A stretch of 11,566 bases of DNA. Origin: Gaiellasilicea sp035556515. GTDB lineage: Bacteria > Actinomycetota > Thermoleophilia > Gaiellales > Gaiellaceae. The stretch lies in contig DATMEO010000160.1 in assembly GCA_035556515.1 (NCBI GenBank), positions 1 to 11,566 on the forward strand, given 5' to 3'. A program made the position numbers and the translations under genes. Below, piece after piece: positions 1-7,317 of this stretch. Numbering within the stretch: the stretch's first letter is position 1; the number at the start of each line of letters is the position of its first letter. Below the pieces are notes generated by a model, which was not told the origin of the DNA, did not search any database, and worked only from the letters and a program-made list of their open reading frames with translations.

Positions 1-243
1 GTCGGCTACGCCGACGCGGCGCTCGGCGCGTCGATCGACGTCCCCACCCCTGACGGCCCGATCTCGCTGAAGGTTCCGGCCGGCTCGCAGCCCGGGAAGC
101 TGCTCAAGGTCAAGGGCCGTGGCGCGCCGAAGCCGAGCGGCGGCAAGGGCGACCTGCTCGCGCGGCTGAAGCTGACCGTTCCCGAGAAGGTGTCGAAGCA
201 GGAGCGCGAGCTGCTCGAGGAGCTGCGGAAGGCGAGCCGCTGA
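1..243 (+). CDS. dnaJ: Chaperone protein DnaJ, C-terminal part (cut by left window edge)
   Basis: Open from base 1 in frame 1 to TGA at 241-243, giving 80 visible residues. They match the end of the DnaJ substrate-binding region (C-terminal domain II): the VGYADAALGASIDVPTPDG stretch, then a VPAGSQPGKLLKVKGRGAP motif, then GDLLARLKLTVPEKVSKQE and a short charged helix. In the family, DnaJ is the cytoplasmic Hsp40 co-chaperone that stimulates DnaK ATPase and hands it unfolded or aggregated clients. The J domain and the zinc-finger region lie outside the window, so whether this is a full zinc-finger DnaJ or a CbpA-like Hsp40 cannot be told. Its stop overlaps the hspR start by one base, so the two are translationally coupled in one transcript. 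Confidence 0.93.
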   Translation, partial: VGYADAALGASIDVPTPDGPISLKVPAGSQPGKLLKVKGRGAPKPSGGKGDLLARLKLTVPEKVSKQERELLEELRKASR

Positions 244-608
244 TGGACGCCCATCCTCGCTACTCGATCTCCGTCGCGGCCGAGCTCGTCGGCATGCACC
301 AGCAGACGCTGCGCGTGTACGAGGCGAAGGGCCTCGTCCGCCCGCAGCGGACTCCCGGCGGCACGCGCCGCTACTCCGAGGTCGACCTCGAGCGCCTGCG
401 CGTGATCCAGCGCCTGACGACCGAGCTCGGACTCAACCTCGCGGGCGTCGAGCACGTGCTCCGGCTCGAGGACGAGCTGCGCCGGCAGCGGGCGCGCGCC
501 GAGCGGCTCGAGCGCGAGCTGCGCGAGGAGATCAGGACCGTCCACCGCTCCTACAAGCGCGAGATCGTCCTCTACCAGACCCAACGGCACCCCGAACCGA
601 GGCACTAG
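243..608 (+). CDS. hspR: HspR, MerR-family heat-shock repressor
   Basis: 121 residues. The N-terminal winged helix-turn-helix (about residues 7-45) reads SISVAAELVGMHQQTLRVYE then GLVRPQRTPGGTRRYS, the HspR signature within the MerR family. LGLNLAGVEHVLRLEDEL (about 60-77) follows, then an Arg/Glu-rich coiled coil (about 78-100) for dimerisation, and a basic tail. Known for the family: HspR represses dnaK-operon and clpB genes from HAIR inverted repeats, with DnaK as co-repressor; it lacks the C-terminal metal or drug sensor of other MerR proteins. ATG overlaps the dnaJ stop (TGATG), with GGAAGG at 227-232 as a possible ribosome site. The position after dnaJ and before clpB supports autoregulation of the whole locus. 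I could not find a HAIR site (CTTGAGT-N7-ACTCAAG) in the window; the operator is probably upstream of dnaK, outside it. Confidence 0.93.
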   Translation: MDAHPRYSISVAAELVGMHQQTLRVYEAKGLVRPQRTPGGTRRYSEVDLERLRVIQRLTTELGLNLAGVEHVLRLEDELRRQRARAERLERELREEIRTVHRSYKREIVLYQTQRHPEPRH

Positions 609-680
609 TGCGCCCCCAGGCAATGTCATCCCGGCTTCTGCCGGCTGCAAAGCGGCGCGCTGCGGCGTCCTCGGTCGCGC

Positions 681-698
681 CGATAGCTTCGGCTATCG
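681..698 (+). other. Perfect C(TTCG)G hairpin, core of the palindrome
   Basis: CGATAGC (681-687), TTCG loop (688-691), GCTATCG (692-698). The C(UUCG)G closure is the exceptionally stable tetraloop known from RNA structure studies, so this would be a nucleation site if transcribed. No T-run follows (next bases ACGCTCCC), so it is not a standard intrinsic terminator. Confidence 0.75.
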
Positions 699-759
699 AC
701 GCTCCCTGCGTCCTTGCATCGCTTGCTTTTCGCTCGTCAGAAACCGGGCAACATCACCT

Positions 760-764
760 GGAGG
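760..764 (+). promoter_or_regulatory. clpB Shine-Dalgarno (GGAGG), inside palindrome arm
   Basis: GGAGG ends 7 nt before the ATG at 772, ideal spacing, and fixes the clpB start. Four of its five bases are opposed by complementary bases of the left arm (613-617); the A at 762 faces C615. Folding the whole leader would therefore hide the ribosome site. Confidence 0.8.
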
Positions 765-771
765 CGCACTG

Positions 772-3237
<2,466 letters not shown>

Positions 3238-3247
3238 GATCAACGGT

Positions 3248-6013
3248 ATGTCTGCCGCGATCGTCGGCAGGGAGGATGAGCTCGCTGAGCTCGCACAGTT
3301 CCTGAGCCGGGACGACTGGCCCCGCACGCTGCTGCTGGAGGGGCAGCCGGGAGCCGGGAAGACGACGCTCTGGGAACACGCCGTCGACGCGGCCCGCGAG
3401 CGGTTTCACGTGCTCGCCGCCAGGCCGCTCGAGACGGAGGCGAAGCTGGCGCACTCGGGTATCGGCGACCTACTCGACGGCGTTCACGGCGCCTTCGACG
3501 AACTGCCCTCGCCGCAGGCGCACGCGTTGCGTGCCGCGCTCCTGCTCGAGGCTCCCGATTCGGGTGGAGTCGACCAGCGCGGCGTCGCGCTCGGCTTCCT
3601 CGGTGTGCTGCGGGCACTCGCCGCCGAGCGGCCCGTGCTCGTTGCCGTCGACGACCTCCAGTGGCTCGACGGCGCCTCGTCCCGAGTCGTGCTCTCGGCC
3701 GTACGCAGGCTCGCGGAGGAGCACGTCGCGCTGCTGCTGGCCCTGCGCGAGTCGGAACGCGCCGGCCTCGGGTTCGCGCCGGAGCGGGCCCTGCCGGCGT
3801 TCAGCCGGCTGGCAATCGAGGGCCTGAGCCTCGAAGATCTCCACCGTCTGGTGCAGGACCGGCTGGGGGTGGTTCTGTCCCGGCCGGCGCTCCGAACCGT
3901 GCACGCGACGGCGGCGGGCAATCCGCTGTTCGCGCTCGAGCTGGCGCGCACGTTGCCGGAGGGTCAAACGGCCGGTGCGCCGGTGCAGGTGCCGGACTCG
4001 CTGCACGAGCTGGTCGTCGCCAGGGTGACGGCCGTTCCGGCCGAAGCCAAAGCCGCGCTGCTCGCCGCCGCGGCGCTCGCCGACCCGACGCTGGCTCTGA
4101 TCGGAGCAGCGACCGGGGGCGACGGCGCGGCAGCGCTCGGACCCGCCGTCGACGCAGAGCTCGTCACCGTCGGCAACGGTCGCGTCCGATTCACGCACCC
4201 GCTGCTCGCTGCGGCCGCGTACGCCAACGCCGGTCCGGCAGAGCGCCGCGACGTCCATGCAGCGCTTGCGGCTCACGTCCGCCCGGAGGAACGTGCACGT
4301 CACCTCGCGCTCGCCGCCGACGGTCCGAACGCGGAGGTGGCGGCCGCGCTCGACGAAGCCGCCGGTCTCGCAAGCGCACGCGGCGCCCCCGACGAGGCGG
4401 CCGAGCTGCTCGAGCGAGCTCGCCTGCTGACTCCACCAGACTCGACCGCCGACGCGCTCCGGCGGGCCGTCGACGCGGCGGGCCACCACTTCGAGGCTGG
4501 TGACGCCCGCCGCGCGCGGGCGCTGCTCGACGATGCCGTTGTCGAGTTGCCGGCGGGCGCGGAACGCGCCCGAGCGCTGATCGCACTCGCCCGCGTCCGC
4601 TCGTACGACGACGACATCCGCGCGGCCGTGGAGCTGCTCGAGGCGGCCGTCGAAGAAGGCATAAAGGAGCCGCTCGTGCAGGGCCGCGCGCACGAGATCC
4701 TCTCGGGCATCTTCTTTCGGCTGCGCGAGCGGCTCGCCGAGGCGGTCACGCACGCGAAGGCCGCGCTCGAGATTGCAGAGCGGCACGACGACGCCGGGGT
4801 TGCCGCAGCCGCGCTGGGCTCGCTCGTGCTCGCGGAAGCTGCGCTCGGCTCCGGCAATGCGCCCTCGACGCTTGCCGCAGCCGAGGCGGTCGGTTCCGCG
4901 GGCCGCGGCACGCGGGCAATGGGCGGAGCCGAGTTCCAGGTCGCCGTTGTGCGGATGTGGTGGGAGCAGCTCGACGAGGCGAAGACGTCGTTCGAGCGGA
5001 TGCTGGCGGTCGCCGAGGAGATGGGCGACGAAAGCTCGGTCCCCTACATCCACGTGCTGCTGGCGCAGACCGAGTGCCTGCGTGGCCGCTTCGGCGAGGC
5101 GGCTGCGCACGCCGACGAGGGCGTCCTGCGCGCGGAGCAGGTCGGCCAGGAAACGCTGGTCGCGTACGCGCTCGCGCTCCGCGCGCTGGCGGAGGCGCAC
5201 CGCGGCGACGAGGAAGCTGCACGCTCGGCCGCGACCCGGGCGCTCTCGCTGGCCGGAAGCACCAGCGGCAGGCCGGCCGAGCACTTCGCCACGGCTGCGC
5301 TCGGGTTGCTCGAGCTCTCGCTCGGCCGGAACGTCGAGACTGTCGGCGTCCTCACCCCTCTGGTCGCGTTCGCGCGGCGCGAGGAGCTGCGCGAGCCGGG
5401 CGTGTCGAGATTCGTGCCGGATCTGGTCGAGGCGCTCGTCGCCTGCGAGCGACTCGATCAAGCTGAGGACCACCTCGCGTGGTTCGAGGCGAACGCCGCG
5501 CAGCTCGAGCGCGCGTCGGGGCAGGCGGCCGCCGCACGCTGTCGCGGTTTCCTCGCAGCGGGACGCGGCGACCTGGCCGGTGCAGTCGCCGCGCTCGAGC
5601 ACGCTCTCCAGCTGCATGACGGCTCACCGATCCCGTTCGACCGCGCACGTACGCTGCTCGCCCTCGGCGTTGCCCGCCGGCGTGTGAACGACCGGCGCGA
5701 AGCCCGCACGACGCTCGAGGAAGCGCGGACGGTCTTCGGTTCGCTGGGCGCCGTCGTCTGGGAGCGGCGCGCGGCGGCCGAGCTGGCGCGGATCGGCGGC
5801 CGGGCTCCGGGCTCCGGCGAGCTGACGCCGGTCGAGCGCCGCGTCGTCGAGCTCGTCGCCGCCGGGAGCACGAACCGCGAAGTCGCGGCGGCTCTCTTCC
5901 TCAGCACGCGAACCGTGGAGGGCCACCTCTCGCGCGTGTACGGGAAGCTGGGCGTGCATTCGCGCGTCGAGCTCGCGCGGAAGCTGGCCGACGGCTCGCC
6001 CAAAGTCACGTAG
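3248..6013 (+). CDS. LuxR-family (LAL type) transcriptional regulator with N-terminal ATPase
   Basis: 921 residues. N-terminal AAA-type ATPase begins with IVGREDELAEL (5-15), the usual opening of LAL regulators. Walker A is GQPGAGKTT (32-40) and Walker B is PVLVAVDD followed by LQWLD (129-141). A long Ala/Leu/Arg-rich helical middle (about 330-850), probably TPR-like, follows. The C-terminus (859-912) is a LuxR helix-turn-helix: LTPVERRVVELVAAG, then TNREVAAALFLSTRTVEGHL and YGKLGVHSR. The family are large ATP-dependent activators related to MalT whose helical arm senses a ligand or partner; ligand and targets are unknown here. It starts 10 bp after clpB on the same strand, so it may share the clpB transcript or use a leaderless promoter at 3235. 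No two-component receiver domain is present. An open frame on the opposite strand within it is a GC-driven shadow. Confidence 0.93.
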   Translation: MSAAIVGREDELAELAQFLSRDDWPRTLLLEGQPGAGKTTLWEHAVDAARERFHVLAARPLETEAKLAHSGIGDLLDGVHGAFDELPSPQAHALRAALLLEAPDSGGVDQRGVALGFLGVLRALAAERPVLVAVDDLQWLDGASSRVVLSAVRRLAEEHVALLLALRESERAGLGFAPERALPAFSRLAIEGLSLEDLHRLVQDRLGVVLSRPALRTVHATAAGNPLFALELARTLPEGQTAGAPVQVPDSLHELVVARVTAVPAEAKAALLAAAALADPTLALIGAATGGDGAAALGPAVDAELVTVGNGRVRFTHPLLAAAAYANAGPAERRDVHAALAAHVRPEERARHLALAADGPNAEVAAALDEAAGLASARGAPDEAAELLERARLLTPPDSTADALRRAVDAAGHHFEAGDARRARALLDDAVVELPAGAERARALIALARVRSYDDDIRAAVELLEAAVEEGIKEPLVQGRAHEILSGIFFRLRERLAEAVTHAKAALEIAERHDDAGVAAAALGSLVLAEAALGSGNAPSTLAAAEAVGSAGRGTRAMGGAEFQVAVVRMWWEQLDEAKTSFERMLAVAEEMGDESSVPYIHVLLAQTECLRGRFGEAAAHADEGVLRAEQVGQETLVAYALALRALAEAHRGDEEAARSAATRALSLAGSTSGRPAEHFATAALGLLELSLGRNVETVGVLTPLVAFARREELREPGVSRFVPDLVEALVACERLDQAEDHLAWFEANAAQLERASGQAAAARCRGFLAAGRGDLAGAVAALEHALQLHDGSPIPFDRARTLLALGVARRRVNDRREARTTLEEARTVFGSLGAVVWERRAAAELARIGGRAPGSGELTPVERRVVELVAAGSTNREVAAALFLSTRTVEGHLSRVYGKLGVHSRVELARKLADGSPKVT

Positions 6014-6102
6014 TTTCCCCGTTTTTCGCCGGACGGCCGCCGCCTAGCGTCGAAGCATCACTCGACGAGCCGGATCGAAGGATCCGGAAGGAGGCGGAGA
6101 CA
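6014..6102 (+). promoter_or_regulatory. Leader of the small secreted protein gene: stem-loop plus strong ribosome site
   Basis: This 89-bp gap holds CCGGATC-GAAG-GATCCGG at 6070-6087, a perfect 7-bp stem with a GAAG loop. AAGGAGG (6088-6094) follows at once, 8 nt before the ATG at 6103. A possible -10 (TAGCGT, 6045-6050) lacks a recognisable -35, so promoter placement is weak. The stem-loop abutting the ribosome site could stabilise the mRNA or modulate initiation. No terminator hairpin is visible after the regulator gene. Confidence 0.45.
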
Positions 6103-6483
6103 ATGCAGATTCGGACGACACTCGCACTCGCAGCGGCGGCGCTGACGCTGGGTGTGCCAGTCGCGGCGGCGGATCCCGACGGCTACCAGCCCCAGCTCCA
6201 GCTCCAGGCAAGCGCACAGCCCGACGCGATCGATCGCTATCTGGCCAACAACGGCCCGGACGGCTTCCAGCCCCAGCTCCGGACGGACGCCGGACCGGAC
6301 GCGGTCGACCGCTACATCGCCAACGTCCACCGCAGCTCCACTGCCCCGGCGAACCCGGTCGAGGCTGGGGGCGTCGACTGGCAGGTCGGTGCGCTCGGCA
6401 CACTCGGTGGCGCGCTGATCGTCCTGCTCCTCGTCGCCGGCGCGGGCGTGGTTCGTGGGCGGCGTCGGCTCGCGCTCCGCTAG
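6103..6483 (+). CDS. Small secreted/single-pass membrane protein with two tandem PDGxQPQL-PDAxDRY repeats
   Basis: 126 residues, function not recognised. Residues 1-23 form a classical signal peptide: basic MQIR, Ala/Leu core, VPVAAA before D24. Two repeats follow. The first (24-50) has PDGYQPQLQLQ...PDAIDRYLANN and the second (51-75) PDGFQPQLR...PDAVDRYIANV. A Pro/Ala linker (78-90) leads to a hydrophobic segment (about 95-117) and an RGRRR stop-transfer end (118-122). Expected topology after cleavage: repeats outside, short basic tail inside. The 22-base run at 6178-6199 recurs at 6259-6280 with one mismatch, 81 nt (27 codons) apart, so the repeat is also visible in DNA. Strong ribosome site AAGGAGG supports expression. 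It could be a cell-surface or envelope-associated protein; role unknown. Confidence 0.8.
   Translation: MQIRTTLALAAAALTLGVPVAAADPDGYQPQLQLQASAQPDAIDRYLANNGPDGFQPQLRTDAGPDAVDRYIANVHRSSTAPANPVEAGGVDWQVGALGTLGGALIVLLLVAGAGVVRGRRRLALR
6172..6327 (+). repeat. Tandem in-frame duplication within the small secreted protein gene
   Basis: Two copies of about 27 and 25 codons (6172-6252 and 6253-6327). The best-conserved DNA block is GACGGCT(A/T)CCAGCCCCAGCT, at 6178 and 6259. At protein level both copies read PDG-aromatic-QPQL, then PDA-aliphatic-DRY-aliphatic-AN. Confidence 0.8.
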
Positions 6484-6503
6484 CCCGTACGTTGCGGGGA
6501 GAC

Positions 6504-6533
6504 AACGCGGGCGCCTTGACCGGCGCCCGCGTT
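6504..6533 (+). terminator. Strong intrinsic-type terminator hairpin
   Basis: Perfect 12-bp stem AACGCGGGCGCC (6504-6515) with GGCGCCCGCGTT (6522-6533) and a TTGACC loop (6516-6521). It lies 20 bp after the stop of the secreted-protein gene. The tail TTCGTGTT is only moderately T-rich. The symmetric stem could also act on the other strand. Confidence 0.75.
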
Positions 6534-6545
6534 TCGTGTTAGTAC
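6516..6545 (+). promoter_or_regulatory. Possible promoter overlapping the terminator
   Basis: TTGACC in the terminator loop (6516-6521) resembles a -35 box. TAGTAC (6540-6545) lies 18 bp downstream as a weak -10. This would start a transcript around 6552 with a leader of about 50 nt before the GTG at 6602. The match at -10 is poor. Confidence 0.3.
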
Positions 6546-6601
6546 CGCCTGCAACGAGTCGATCTCCGGTCTGCGGTTCCGGAAGGAGGAGGGCCTAGAC
6601 T

Positions 6602-6901
6602 GTGGCGACGCTGAGGATCGATCTCCAGGGCGGCTTCGACACCGACACGGTCGAGATCTGGGTCGACGAGGAGCGGCGCTGGCGCGAGGACGCCGTGACG
6701 ACCAAGTTCACGCTCGACCTGGCCGCCTCGGTTCCGCTCGAGGTGCCGGACGGCCCGGCGGACGTTCGCGTCGTCCTCCCCGACCGCGCGATCGAACAGA
6801 CGGTCGAGGCGCTCCTCGCCGGCGATACGTACATCGTCGCGCGGGTCGAAAACGACCGGCTCGTACTCGAGCAGCTGGCGGAGGCGCCCTACTACCTCTA
6901 G
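6602..6901 (+). CDS. Uncharacterised 99-residue protein, predicted beta-rich
   Basis: GTG start, preceded by overlapping ribosome sites AAGGAGG (6583-6589) and GGAGGG (6588-6593, 8 nt from the start). I do not recognise a named family. There is no signal peptide, membrane segment or cysteine, so it is probably a soluble cytoplasmic protein. Alternating polar and hydrophobic stretches (LRIDLQGG, DTVEIWVDEERRW, TTKFTLDL, VPLEVPDG, ADVRVVLP, TYIVARVENDRLVLEQL) suggest a small beta-sandwich, and the end is AEAPYYL. Composition is acidic. High third-position GC and the good ribosome site support a real gene. It stands alone, after a terminator and convergent with the peptidase gene. Confidence 0.75.
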   Translation: MATLRIDLQGGFDTDTVEIWVDEERRWREDAVTTKFTLDLAASVPLEVPDGPADVRVVLPDRAIEQTVEALLAGDTYIVARVENDRLVLEQLAEAPYYL

Positions 6902-6932
6902 TCCGGCCGACGGCCGCCGTACCCTCGTGTGC

Positions 6933-6986
6933 ATGCTGCCGCCGATCGTGAACAGCGATCCCGGCGACGAGACCGGCTCCGAGTAG
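6933..6986 (+). CDS. Possible leaderless 17-codon small ORF
   Basis: ATG at 6933 lies 7 nt after TACCCT (6920-6925), the spacing seen at other apparently leaderless starts here. The frame encodes MLPPIVNSDPGDETGSE and ends with TAG. Fifteen of the 16 codons after ATG end in G or C, as in real genes nearby. It may be a small acidic peptide, a decayed gene start or chance; a frame this short proves little. Confidence 0.2.
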   Translation: MLPPIVNSDPGDETGSE

Positions 6987-7055
6987 CCCTCCCGTCCGAC
7001 CGGATCGAGGAAGACCGTAGTGGAGGACGAGCACGCTGCCCGTCGCTCTCTGGGC

Positions 7056-7107
7056 GCCTGTTCGGGACGTGTCTCAGGGACAGGCCCTGGGACACGTCCG
7101 TTCAGGC
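7056..7107. repeat. 52-bp palindromic element with two alternative folds
   Basis: Outer stem GCCTG/CAGGC (7056-7060/7103-7107), internal loop, then a 15-bp inner stem at 7065-7079/7085-7099 with one G-T pair and a 5-nt loop ACAGG. A competing fold pairs GCCTGT (7056-7061) perfectly with ACAGGC (7080-7085) and would break the long stem. It could be a bidirectional terminator, a REP-like dispersed element or part of a structured RNA. Confidence 0.7.
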
Positions 7108-7154
7108 AGGGAGAGGGGGCGACGAGGGGATGGGGAGGCGCTGGGTGCCCGTCA

Positions 7155-7183
7155 CGCCGGCCCGGAGGGGAGAGGGGCCGGCG
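7155..7183. other. Stem-loop with purine loop
   Basis: CGCCGGCCC (7155-7163) pairs perfectly with GGGCCGGCG (7175-7183) around an 11-nt all-purine loop GGAGGGGAGAG. The loop resembles a ribosome site, but no credible gene follows. Confidence 0.55.
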
Positions 7184-7192
7184 GTGGCGTAG

Positions 7193-7229
7193 GTGGGGCC
7201 TCGGTGGTCGCCTTTGAGCATGGCCCCAC
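7193..7229. other. Stem-loop with 21-nt loop
   Basis: GTGGGGCC (7193-7200) pairs perfectly with GGCCCCAC (7222-7229). It lies only 9 nt after the preceding hairpin and 3 nt before the next, which suggests an organised series. Confidence 0.5.
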
Positions 7230-7232
7230 TCT

Positions 7233-7267
7233 TGCGCACCCGTCCGCGGCGGACGATTCGGTGCGCA
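7233..7267. terminator. Long bulged hairpin, possible terminator
   Basis: TGCGCACC-CGTCCG (7233-7246) pairs with CGGACG (7250-7255) and, after a 4-nt ATTC bulge, GGTGCGCA (7260-7267): 14 bp and a 3-nt loop. It lies downstream of the peptidase stop on the - strand and could back up the hairpin at 7277-7296. No T-run follows on either strand. Confidence 0.5.
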
Positions 7268-7276
7268 GGTGTCTGA

Positions 7277-7296
7277 AGGTGCGGTCTACCGCACCT
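7277..7296 (-). terminator. Hairpin after the S9 peptidase gene
   Basis: Perfect 8-bp stem AGGTGCGG/CCGCACCT (7277-7284/7289-7296) with a 4-nt loop, 21 nt past the peptidase stop on the - strand. A U-tract is lacking, as is often the case in GC-rich actinobacteria. Confidence 0.5.
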
Positions 7297-7317
7297 CTCG
7301 GATTACCTCAGGTCGGA

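Larger units (their letters stand above)
608..769. repeat. 162-bp imperfect palindrome filling the hspR-clpB gap
   Basis: The left arm (608-687) and right arm (692-769) are inverted copies around a TTCG loop (688-691). By hand alignment with two single-base bulges (near 629 and 656), about 54 positions pair Watson-Crick and about 7 more as G-T, out of roughly 78. The outermost 13 bases agree at 12 (GTGCGCCCCCAGG at 608-620 against CCTGGAGGCGCAC at 757-769), and the innermost stem CGATAGC/GCTATCG (681-687/692-698) is perfect. It runs from the last base of the hspR stop to two bases before the clpB ATG. It could be a decayed MITE-like insertion or a functional RNA leader; both are inference. 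Confidence 0.8.
6902..7317. other. 416-bp convergent intergenic region rich in stem-loops
   Basis: It lies between the stops of two convergent genes. No long frame here has a convincing start, ribosome site and protein-like composition. It holds one possible 17-codon frame (6933-6986) and five successive hairpins (7056-7107, 7155-7183, 7193-7229, 7233-7267, 7277-7296). No tRNA, RNase P, SRP or tmRNA signature is visible. Confidence 0.7.

Noticed and set aside
6..650. 214-codon frame on - across dnaJ end and hspR
   Set aside because: Overlaps two recognisable genes and the palindrome; low-complexity Ser-rich translation.
681..698. Hairpin read as an intrinsic terminator after hspR
   Set aside because: No T-run follows and it is only the tip of a longer palindrome that continues to the clpB ribosome site.
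609..771. HAIR operator (HspR site) before clpB
   Set aside because: No CTTGAGT or ACTCAAG half-site pair found; TTGC direct repeats at 714 and 723 are not inverted.
3470..5617. Long open frame on - across the LuxR-family regulator (715 codons)
   Set aside because: Antisense shadow of a gene with clear ATPase and helix-turn-helix motifs.
7056..7296. Known RNA (SRP, RNase P, tmRNA, tRNA, cobalamin or glycine riboswitch)
   Set aside because: None of the conserved sequence blocks of these RNAs could be found by eye.
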